Shown here: positions 38,118-46,725 of the stretch, one piece after another
How positions within the stretch are numbered: position 1 is the first letter of the stretch
How the letters are laid out: each line of letters starts with the position of its first letter
Assembly: GCA_964235605.1 (NCBI GenBank)
Contig: CAXSCR010000022.1
Span: 1 to 60,989 of the forward strand
Source of the DNA: DATCRE01 sp964235605
Lineage (GTDB): Bacteria > Bacteroidota > Bacteroidia > Cytophagales > Cyclobacteriaceae
Direction of reading: 5' to 3'
DNA length: 60,989 nucleotides
Translations under genes and position numbers: made by a program
Notes under the pieces: generated by a model
What the model saw: only the letters and a program-made list of their open reading frames with translations
Told to the model about the DNA's origin: nothing
The model's database searches: none

Positions 38118-41100
38118 CTATTTTTTCTTCAGATAGTAATAACACAATGGAATAAAGTATAAACTCACCAGCGTTCCTATCAGCATCCCTCCGGTAAGTG
38201 AAAGGGCCAATGGCTTTTGAAGTTCGGCGCCCATACCTGTACTAAATAATAACGGCACCATGGCCAGCATTGTAACAAGGCTTGTCATGAGTATGGGTTT
38301 CAGCCTTCGCTGCCCGGTAACCAGCAACGCGCGCAGCAAAGAATAACCTTCATTCATCAATTTATTTGCAGTATCTATCTTTAGTATCGAATCATTGATT
38401 ATTATACCACTCATAACAACAAGGCCTATGAGCGACATTAAATTAATTCCCGATCCGAAAAGCTTAAGAAATAACAGCGACCCAAAAATATCTATGGGTA
38501 CTTCAATAAGTACAATCAAGGGCAGGAGGAGTGATTCAAACTGTGAGGCAAGAATAAAGTACAATAACAACAGTGAAATGCACAATATGATTGCCAGTTG
38601 CTGTATTAACGCTTTATTTGAGAAGAGACTGCCTGTAAAATCTATTTCGTAAAATTTATTCGTTTCAAAGCCAGCCTTTAATTTCTCCATTACATCACGA
38701 CCTTCTTCTTCATTAACGTTCAGGTTGACCGGAAAATATTCGCCTCCTGGCCGGCAATAATGGTTTTAAGATCATAGTCGCGAACTTCCGTAACGAGTTC
38801 ACGGATCGGATACAGCTCTCCTTTTTTATTGGCAACATAAGTATGCGCCAGCACCTCACTGATATTGTTTGATTTTCCGCCTAACACCAACGGAACAAAA
38901 TCCTGGTTATCCCTGATTAAAAAAAGTTCATTTTCACTAAACGCAGTTTTAAGCTTTCCATACAGATCATCAAAAGAAATATCATAGGTGATCAATTTTA
39001 CGGCATCAGCCCTAAGTACCAGGTGCTCCTGCCAGGATATCTTATCCATCAGCTTGTCTGGTAAAATTTTCTGTACATCAAGCAGCGCGTTTTTTAGCAT
39101 TTTATTCTGCTCTGGCCCTGCATCGTCAACCGGACGTAACCGGACAATCAAAGCAGATTCCTCTTCTGTAAAAATCATGTTGAACAAATTGTCAGCTTCC
39201 TTAAAACTAAATACTGCCTGGCGGTAATTACGGTTGAGATAATTACTGATTGTCTCCTGCACCACTGCCAGATCATTTGATGTCTTTGCTTTAATATATA
39301 TTACGGCTTCAGCTGCATCGGCTTCTGCCTTACGTTCAAGTAAAAATTGTTGTTCACCTACAAGGCATGTATTCTGTGTAATGCTACTATCGATAGCCGT
39401 CATTATCTTCTGCACCCTGCGTTTATTTTCTTCTGCGTTTATTTTTTCATTCCAATCAATTGATAACAATATCTCATCTTTTGTTAATAGGGGGAGCCTT
39501 GTTTTAGGAAGATCAAAATATAGTAATACAGCACCCAGCAAAAATGCAACAATAACACTCCATACAATAAGTTGATGCCGCATTACAAGCCGAAACGTTT
39601 TCTCATAGAGTGCTTCATAATCCAGGGAGTTGACTTTGCTGAGCCACTTATTTTGGCCCGATATATTTCCCTTGCTGTATATAATTTTATAATACACCGG
39701 AATGATGGTAATAGAAACAAGCAACGAAGCAAAATGACCTATAACTACAGCCACCGCCTGATCGTAAAACAGTGCACCGGAAATGCCACTGAGGAATATA
39801 AGCGGAATGAAAACTGCACAACCCGTAAATACTGAACTCAGCATGGGGCTTAAAACCTCATTTGTCCCATTAACACTGGCATCAATCAATGAACTTCCTC
39901 GCTCCCTGTGTTGCGTGATGTTATCAATTACAATGATGGAGTTATCGATCATCATACCCAGACCAAGCACCAGTCCCGACAGTGATATGATATTGATGGA
40001 TATGTCCATCAGGTAAAAAAAGATAAGTGAAATAATCAGCGAGGCAGGCATGCTTACGCCAATGAGCATAGGTGATTTAAAGTCTTTTAAAAACAAAAAC
40101 ATGACCATAAACGCAAGTAACGCACCCCATATAAGATTCTGGCCGAGATTGGAAATGGAGTATTGCAATAATTGTGTCTGATCACGTGTTATGGAAAAGT
40201 CAATGTCGGGATAATCTGTATTAAACTGCCCCACAAGATTATCGAGCCTGGCCTTGAGATCGCCCATCCGGGCATCGCTTTGCTTGATAACAGCTAAGGT
40301 TAAAGCATCTTTTCCATTGAATGTTACCATGCCTTTTCTTTTTTGAGCGCGTTCTGAAACGGCGGCAATATCCTTCAGCTGCAGCAGCCTGCCCATACTT
40401 TTGAAATACAGATTCTCTATATCGCGTTTAGTGCTAAGGGTAGAATTAAAACGGACATTATATTGATACTGCCCATCCCGGATAAGCAGATTACCCAGGC
40501 TAACGTTGCCTGATTGTATTATACCCTCCAGCTGATTGAGACTCAATTGCAGCGTCTCAAGTTTCTGCATATCCGGCACTACCAGCAACTCGGGGTAAAC
40601 AAGGCCGCTGATATCGGCCATCGCGACTTCGGGCAATTGCTCTAACCGTCTGCGTATTACCTGATTTGTAAAACTGCTAAGTTCTATAAAACGTTGCGAT
40701 ACCGATACCTGGGATTCCGGCGGCTGACCTTCCTTTGATATACTTCGGGGAGCCTGATTTTTAAGCGTAAGGTTAAGATAATAAACCGGTATGTCAGTGA
40801 CACTGGCTTTGATGACGCGGGGGCGTGATACTTCCCTGGGATAGGAGTTCATGCCCTGGTCTATCTTTTCGTTAACCTCAATAAAAGCAAAATCGATATT
40901 GGCGCCATACTCAAAAGAAAGACTGATAACAGATTTTTCATCCCTGGTTTCACTGTGAATATCAGTGAGGTGCGCAACCTGTGATAGCTGTTGCCTTAAA
41001 GCCTTAATCACACTGTTCTCAAGTTGCCTGGCTGGAGCATTTTTACTGTTTACCTGTACGGTAATCTGGGGAATGTCAATATCCGGCATTAATGAAACGG

Positions 41101-41191
41101 GAATGAGAGAACTGGCAACCATACCCAATACGAGTATAGCCAGGAATGTCATGGAGACAGCTATAGGACGATGGATGAGGAATTTTATCAC
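38118..41191 (-). pseudogene. RND permease with a 1-nt frameshift
   Basis: Two frames (38720-41191, 823 residues; 38118-38690, 190 residues) are parts of one RND permease of about 1024 residues. The first ends after K-T-I-I-A-G-Q-E in a spurious tail. Adding one base near 38742-38748, in a G-rich GGAGG context, continues as G-E-Y-F-P-V-N-L-N-V and joins the second frame. TM4 has L-G-M-M-I-D-N-S-I-I-V-I-D-N (D416-N417), a single relay Asp as in heavy-metal-type pumps. It is either an inactivating mutation or a sequencing error. First gene of the second efflux operon. Confidence 0.9.
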
Positions 41192-41295
41192 ATTTACGCG
41201 TTAATTTCGAAAGTTAAACTTAATATATTAAAAGATCAGGAGTGTCACATAGATGCCCATTAAATAAAGATAAAACTGGTTTTTACATTGCATTA

Positions 41296-41818
41296 TTAAG
41301 TTCTGATTTTTACCTGTGGTTTTATCTTAAAAAGGATAACAACTGGATTATCATCAAGCTTTGCTTCCATCAGCTTTAAATAGTCAGTATACTTCGGATG
41401 ATTGGGTTTTAAAAAAGCCTTTTTCTTCTCAATATTTTCTTTGACTATGCTGATAACAAATGCAGGCAGAACTTTGCAAAAATAGTCACCATAGACTGCA
41501 TCAGCCCCTGGAGATATTTGATAGGGTTCACAGTTAATATCTTTGTAAACAACTTCTTGCATGCTGTGCTTATCAAAAATAATCCAATAGGGATCTTCGC
41601 CAATAGAAATACCCGCTAAAACAAAATCAGAATTCTCATAAGCATACGATAAAAAGTAAGCTTTACCGCTTTTATCTATGGAGCCTGGTTGAAAATAGGC
41701 AGAGGCTTCATCTTTTGATAAATTTATTTTCAAGGTTGTATGTTAAGTTTTTTTCTTCACTCTTTTTACAAGAGACTATTCCTAATAAAATAGAAAAACA
41801 GTAGATGTAGATTTTCAC
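41296..41818 (-). pseudogene. Short beta-propeller-like lipoprotein, frameshifted
   Basis: From a GTG at 41818 a lipoprotein leader is read (I-L-L-G-I-V-S-C-K-K-S). About 28 codons later the frame must slip by one base in an A-rich run near 41722-41728 to continue as S-K-D-E-A-S-A-Y-F-Q-P-G-S and 130 more residues. The end, D-D-N-P-V-V-I-L-F-K-I-K, matches the last strand of the two beta-propeller lipoproteins nearby (N-N-P-F-L-V-L-F-K-I). At about 173 residues it lacks roughly half of a 6-bladed propeller, so an internal deletion is likely. Confidence 0.55.
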
Positions 41819-41842
41819 AATATCAATATTATATTTTCTTGC

Positions 41843-41889
41843 ATTGTTTTAAATCATCGGGCCGTAATTGCCCAATGATTTAAAACAAT
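41843..41889. terminator. Very long hairpin
   Basis: Arms 41843-41862 and 41870-41889 (20 nt each, ATTGTTTTAAATCAT core) pair with one mismatch around a 7-nt loop. T/A-rich tracts flank both sides. It could terminate the propeller gene transcript coming from the right, or be a palindromic element. Confidence 0.65.
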
Positions 41890-41899
41890 ATTAATTTTA

Positions 41900-42117
41900 T
41901 TTAAAAAAAAATAATCAATATATGATATGCTTAATACTGGAAAACCTTTAGGGACATGCATAAACTTCCTTATACAATCACATGTATCGTTTACATGGCC
42001 AGTATATTTACAGTCCTTTTGGTAATAGAAATAACTATGTGTGATCCGTGTACTGGCACAAACATGATGATAAAAAACACGAGTCTTAAATAAAACACTT
42101 CCATCAGAATCACCTTG
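41900..42117. other. Spacer with possible Cys-containing peptide frame
   Basis: On the minus strand one frame reads S-Y-F-Y-Y-Q-K-D-C-K-Y-T-G-H-V-N-D-T-C-D with three cysteines. A neighbouring frame begins with a signal-like hydrophobic stretch (M-E-V-F-Y-L-R-L-V-F-F-I-I-M-F). Joined by a frameshift they would make a small secreted peptide, but I cannot support a gene. Confidence 0.2.
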
Positions 42118-43326
42118 CTAATTCCGGATTTTAAATAAAACCAAAAACGGATTATTATTTACATTGATTTTGCTCAAAAAAAGTTCCATGCTTTTAATCT
42201 CCGATTCAGTATATTTTTTAGAGTCTATGCCTTTAGCCTTAATACTTCTTTTTAAAACTACGTCAGGATAAATTGCGCCAATCAGAAAATTACCATCACT
42301 CCATTGGGGATAAGTGAACCCAACAATATTAATGTCATTATGAACTTTGCTCATTACTTCTACATTTTGATTTAGCTTATTCAACAAGCACCACATAATG
42401 CTTTTTTGGTCATAGCTCATAAAAGAAGCATAAAGATTATTTTCACAATACTGACCACTAATGAAAGCATAATCCTCAGACATTAATTCATTATCAAAAG
42501 CATTGGAGTTTTGTACCCTTTCCGTTATTGCATAAGGCACATTTTTTCCTTGAAAATTTGCTACATACAGTGGTTTAAATGTTCTAGTTGAATCAATATA
42601 GTATATTGTATCATTAAGGAGTTCTATAAATGTACCGAAAGCATCTGGTGACGAAAAGTTATAGTTCATTCCAATAGATTTAGTTGTTTGACCTTTATTG
42701 AAAGGAAGGTAATGTCCCAAAATTTCGCCGTTTTCCCGTACGATGAGAATATTTGAAGAGTATTCATTAGATCCTATAGGGTTCATACAATATGAAGAAT
42801 AGATCGCGTAAGTATTACCTGGCAAGGCAATCAGAGACGACGAATAGAATGGGAAATTAAACTCCGACAGGAATTCCCCATCATATTAAATTTAAGAATT
42901 TTTTTTAATGCCCGATTATAGATTTCAACAGTTTTCTCCTCTTTATCAATTACAAAATCGTCAGGAGTAGAGTATTCTCCTGGCCCTTTTCCTTCGCGAT
43001 TAATCTTTTTAACTAACTTACCAAGAGAATCAAAGATGAATAGTGTTTTTGACTTCTCTTTATCAAGAATATAAAATCGATTGTTATAGATTACAACTTT
43101 ATCGATGTGACCAATCAAACAAGAATCATTTGTTTCGAGAAATACATATGACAGTGAATCCACTATATTGGATAAGGATTTTTCTCTAGCGTCATTTATA
43201 TCAATTTTTATCTCTTTTACATTAGAATACTTCTTTGATGTTGATCCTGTAGATGAAGAATCTTTTAAACAGGATACAAAAATTAATTGATTGAGTGTAA
43301 CAATAAAAATAATAAAAGATTTTCAT
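42118..43326 (-). pseudogene. 6-bladed beta-propeller lipoprotein, frameshifted
   Basis: Two frames (42831-43163 and 42118-42825) form one protein. At the G4 run (42876-42879) one extra G turns M-M-G-N-S into M-M-G-E-F-L-S-E-F-N-F and joins the second frame. Upstream, a lipobox L-I-F-V-S-C-L-K is read, but the only suitable ATG (43326) is one base out of frame, next to an A4 run. Corrected length is about 400 residues. The motif G-K-G-P-G-E-Y and the end N-N-P-F-L-V-L-F-K-I match the intact paralogue at 44950. Function unknown; surface or periplasmic binding is likely. Confidence 0.75.
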
Positions 43327-43620
43327 AAAATTTTTTTTGAAAGACGGAGGTAGTAACTGAACTACCAGAACCTCCTGTGTTAGCCATAGCTTCCCTAAGT
43401 TCTCCTTTCAGGCTATCAGTATATGCCATGCCCTGCTGCGAAAGTTGGTGTAAATGCCCAGCGAAAAGACGTATATAAAAATCGCGGACAGAATAAAATT
43501 TCTTCGGTCGGGCCAACGGCTTAAAAACTTATCTATATAAAACGAAAGAATAAAAAATACGCCGACTGCGGCAAGGTAAACATATCTGTCAGCAATGATA
43601 GCAAAACGAGATAAGGGCAC
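43327..43620 (-). pseudogene. Truncated copy of the 3' end of the 46726 membrane protein gene
   Basis: The stretch P-L-S-R-F-A-I-I-A-D-R-Y-V-Y-L-A-A-V-G-V onward repeats the C-terminal 75 residues of the gene at 46726-48120 almost exactly. One base is missing near 43422 (compare AGTATATGCC with AGTATTATGCC), shifting the frame. The copy then diverges to S-L-K-G-E-L-R-E-A-M-A-N-T-G-G-S-G. The 5' end is lost abruptly at about 43620. Confidence 0.85.
43405..43618. repeat. Direct repeat, copy A (partner 46785-46999)
   Basis: About 214 bp, roughly 94 percent identical by eye to 46785-46999 in the same orientation, 3.4 kb away. It could support deletion of the intervening propeller/NVEALA genes by recombination. 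Confidence 0.85.
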
Positions 43621-43677
43621 TAGCTCGCGGCCTACCCCTTGAGCGACGCTTTTAAAATAGTTTATTATTATTTCATT

Positions 43678-43869
43678 GGCAGATTATTTACATTGTTTAT
43701 CAGATCTTTTTCATGATTTAATTTTATGCTTTTAGGATAAATATTTCTATTGAGAACATATGATGGATTAATCTTATGTCGTAGAGTGTAGTCATTTAGT
43801 ATAACAAAACTTGTAATCAATTTTTCTAGGCGCCTCAGACTTAAGTTAGTTTTACAGTATAGTAGCCAT
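43678..43869 (-). pseudogene. Possible gene-end remnant
   Basis: A 63-codon open frame without ATG starts 7 nt after the DUF1573 gene stop (W-L-L-Y-C-K-T-N-L-S-L-R-R-L-E-K and on) and ends N-N-L-P-M-K. It is open for longer than expected in such AT-rich DNA. No family is recognised. Confidence 0.25.
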
Positions 43870-43875
43870 TATCAT

Positions 43876-44796
43876 TTATTTATCACTAGTCACAATTCCA
43901 GAAATGATTACTTTAATGGGTACCTTAGCTCCTTCGAATGTAATATAGGCGTGCCTTAAAAAATGTCCTTGGCTGTTTCCAGTGAACGATAATGTTATGC
44001 GTGAGGATTGATCAATACCAATATAATCTTTAGACCAGTGTGCAACTGTGCAATCGCAATCGCTTTCTACATTTGTAATTTTTAAAGGTCTGCCTGAAAT
44101 ATTTATAAAATTGAATTCTATTAGTTTTGTTTCCCCTTTATGTAGTATGAGGTCATTAACTAATTGTCTGTCAAGTTTGATCAATTTCGGTATCGTATCA
44201 TGGAAATATAATTTTGCAACGGAATTCAAATATGATTTAGAAAGTAGCGGTCGTGTTTTCTCTGGAAAGAATAATGATTGGGGGTTGTGGTAACTGTTAA
44301 TTACGAAATAAAATGGAACATTTAATGACTCAGCTAAATTGTGCTCCAGCAGTTCTGAATCAACATTATAAATACTAAAATCTATTTCGTGAATTTTTTT
44401 AAAAGACTTCAAAGCATTGATATGGGGAAATGAGCCTAGTAAAATAATATTTTCTTTGCCGACATCACTCGAAATAGTTTTTATCATTGGTAATTCGGCG
44501 ACAATGCAAGCGTTACAGTTCATTTCTGAAAACCGAAAAATTAATTTTGGTGAATCACCAAATACAGATTTCAAATCAACAACCTGATTTTTTAAATCCT
44601 CCACTTCAATGTAATCTGTAAATTTAAGACTACTTCCATACATTGTTTGCCTTAATAGTATATCACTCAGCAATTCAGAATTGGAACGCTCTTCTTTGAA
44701 CTGACGCTTAGTCGATTGAAGTGTTATGCTTAGATAAATGTCAAAACTAAATAGCACCGTTATGATTATGTATATATAAAGTTTATTCGCAGTCAT
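43876..44796 (-). CDS. Membrane-anchored thioredoxin-like protein with DUF1573 domain
   Basis: A 306-residue protein with one N-terminal membrane segment (residues 5-25). Residues 60-200 have a thioredoxin-like layout with F-R-F-S-E-M-N-C-N-A-C at the place of the redox motif (C-x-x-C). Residues 210-306 match DUF1573: F-N-F-I-N-I-S-G-R-P-L-K-I-T-N-V, then D-C-D-C-T in place of the usual S-C-G-C-T. Such proteins are common in Bacteroidota beside beta-propeller lipoproteins and NVEALA peptides, as here. A role in maturing cysteine-containing exported peptides is inference. Confidence 0.75.
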   Translation of the reverse strand: MTANKLYIYIIITVLFSFDIYLSITLQSTKRQFKEERSNSELLSDILLRQTMYGSSLKFTDYIEVEDLKNQVVDLKSVFGDSPKLIFRFSEMNCNACIVAELPMIKTISSDVGKENIILLGSFPHINALKSFKKIHEIDFSIYNVDSELLEHNLAESLNVPFYFVINSYHNPQSLFFPEKTRPLLSKSYLNSVAKLYFHDTIPKLIKLDRQLVNDLILHKGETKLIEFNFINISGRPLKITNVESDCDCTVAHWSKDYIGIDQSSRITLSFTGNSQGHFLRHAYITFEGAKVPIKVIISGIVTSDK

Positions 44797-44949
44797 TGGT
44801 CAATTATAAAATCTTTGCAACCATTGGTTAATTAGTAAATAAGAAAAATGCTTACCACGCATAATTATAGAATGTGATTAACTGTATTAACGTCTGGAAT
44901 CTAACTGAGCTTGTATCATGATATACCAAATGAGAAACTTCAAGTTTAT

Positions 44950-46152
44950 TCAACGTAAAGCATCTTTAATTCTGACACACAGCAAGAACGGATTACTTGA
45001 TTTATCATAGTTTTCCACAATAGACAATAATTGCTTAGATGGCGTTTTACCTTCTTTTAATAAATAATCTTGGTACATTTTAAGATTGTGATGCTCAACA
45101 GCATAATACAGGTAGGTATTATCATGGCCGACAATATGATGTAGCATTAATCCACTAAGGTCATCATTAATTCTTGTTGAAAATATTAAACGTCCATTCG
45201 TTAAATTGTAAAAACCGGTATGACCATAATTGTTATAAATGAATTTGAAATGCACATAGTCCTTTATACGTATAAAACTATGCGGGCCAGGAATCAGGTT
45301 GGGATTATCCCATAATTTGGATCGTTGCTCCGTGGTATATCTATCAGTCCAAATATCTTCAGGCACTGCATGCTTTCCAAAATCGAAGATAAACCGTGGT
45401 GAAATTTCACTTTCTGTTACAGCATAGATAGTGTCATTGAATATGTCAAGAAAATATAAACTATCCTTGAAGGTGCTAAAATTAGTTGATTGAACACGGC
45501 ACCCTTCGTCATACATTTCTTTACTATAGGGAAATGCCACACCTACTCTTTTACCAGAAGGGCTGGCGACAATAAGCTGGTAATTGTAACCGTCATGTTC
45601 AGGCCTATTGACTTGAAAACAACTAAAATAGGCATTTACCTCATCCGTTACGCGAGCAAAATCAGTACAATAAATGTCATTTTTCACTTCGCGTAGAAAA
45701 ACACCGTTATAGTCAAAGAAGAGATGCTTTCGCAAAACATTTTCATAGATATTTACTTCTTCCTTTTCGGAATCGATAACAAAACCTTGTGGTTCAATAA
45801 TTTCTCCCGGCCCCTTGCCCCGTGTTCCTATTTTGTTTAGAAATCTACCTTTACTATCAAAGACATAAACAGGAGACAAGGTATTTTCTCCTCCTGAAAC
45901 AAATATTTTACCATCAGCAATTTTCACAGCACTAATGCCATCCAGTAAACATTCATCTCGTGTTTCAAGTGGTATAACAAAAGTGCTATCAGATACTTCT
46001 GATAAGTTGAAGAAATCGACGGCCTGTGCTGGATCTAGCTTTATAACAGTCATTGCTTTCCCTTTTCGTAGTAAGACGTTTTCATTCTTTCTAGTATCTG
46101 TATTACAGGCAAATAAAAAAGTGGTAGCTAGCGCTATCAAAGTATATTTCAT
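44950..46152 (-). CDS. 6-bladed beta-propeller lipoprotein
   Basis: A 400-residue lipoprotein from the ATG at 46152 (M-K-Y-T-L-I-A-L-A-T-T-F-L-F-A-C-N, lipobox L-F-A-C); the open frame extends to 46236 but the added 28 residues are not signal-like. Propeller strands carry the family phrases F-D-S-K-G-R-F-L-N-K-I-G, G-K-G-P-G-E-I and Y-E-N-V-L-R-K-H-L-F-F-D. It ends N-P-F-L-L-C-V-R-I-K. Intact, unlike the paralogues at 42118 and 41296. It lies directly after the NVEALA-like peptide gene, suggesting one transcript. Confidence 0.82.
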   Translation of the reverse strand: MKYTLIALATTFLFACNTDTRKNENVLLRKGKAMTVIKLDPAQAVDFFNLSEVSDSTFVIPLETRDECLLDGISAVKIADGKIFVSGGENTLSPVYVFDSKGRFLNKIGTRGKGPGEIIEPQGFVIDSEKEEVNIYENVLRKHLFFDYNGVFLREVKNDIYCTDFARVTDEVNAYFSCFQVNRPEHDGYNYQLIVASPSGKRVGVAFPYSKEMYDEGCRVQSTNFSTFKDSLYFLDIFNDTIYAVTESEISPRFIFDFGKHAVPEDIWTDRYTTEQRSKLWDNPNLIPGPHSFIRIKDYVHFKFIYNNYGHTGFYNLTNGRLIFSTRINDDLSGLMLHHIVGHDNTYLYYAVEHHNLKMYQDYLLKEGKTPSKQLLSIVENYDKSSNPFLLCVRIKDALR

Positions 46153-46236
46153 TAAGGTTTTGTTTAGTAGTTTTAAAAGGTCTGACCTAAATGTTATAAC
46201 GGAAGCTTTGCCTCCCGTTATAACAAGGATAATCAT

Positions 46237-46563
46237 TTAGATTTTTGGGTAAGTGCCTTCAGGACAAGAAACTTTTAAACAAAATGTGCCACTACCTTCG
46301 CATTTTTTTTCTTTGTAACCAGACTTTACTTCCTTGCCCGCTGCGTTTAATTTCATGCAGTCATTGGATGTCTCTTTTTTGTTTCCATCATCATTACCTC
46401 CTGAAGAACCGCCGCCGCTACCTCCGGAGCCTCCTGATTCAGCAATGGCTTGCATGAAGAAGTGGTTGCTCACACCATAACCATCGAACGCATACTGCAT
46501 ATTGAATGCCAGCGCAAAAGCAAATACTGCTACGCCACAGATAATTTTTAATTTATTTTTCAT
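46237..46563 (-). CDS. NVEALA-like small exported Gly-rich/Cys peptide
   Basis: A 108-residue precursor. Residues 1-28 form a hydrophobic leader (I-I-C-G-V-A-V-F-A-F-A-L-A-F-N) followed by H-F-F-M-Q-A-I-A-E-S-G-G, which occupies the place of the N-V-E-A-L-A motif in that Bacteroidota family. Next comes a linker G-G-S-G-G-S-G-G-G-S-S-G-G, then a 45-residue basic tail with four cysteines (N-D-C, K-K-C, T-F-C, V-S-C). It sits with beta-propeller and DUF1573/thioredoxin-like genes, the usual neighbourhood. The function of the family is unknown; processing after the Gly run and two disulfides are inference. Confidence 0.6.
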   Translation of the reverse strand: MKNKLKIICGVAVFAFALAFNMQYAFDGYGVSNHFFMQAIAESGGSGGSGGGSSGGNDDGNKKETSNDCMKLNAAGKEVKSGYKEKKCEGSGTFCLKVSCPEGTYPKI

Positions 46564-46725
46564 AGTTTAAAGATTTCATTATTAGGTGTATTTTTTTTAA
46601 GAATAGCACTGACTCCTGGAGTTATGCTTGAATAATTTTAAGTGCTCAGTTATTTTTCATAGGCGGATTATTTTAGTTGATTATCATTAACGCTTCTACT
46701 CTTGTTAAAAGGAAAAGCGATGTTG

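Noticed and set aside
41900..42117. Second small Cys-rich peptide gene
   Set aside because: Needs an assumed frameshift, and no leader and tail share a frame; reported only as a spacer note.
43327..43430. An NVEALA-like peptide suggested by A-M-A-N-T-G-G-S-G-S-S
   Set aside because: Correcting one base shows it is the diverged C-terminus of the duplicated membrane protein fragment.
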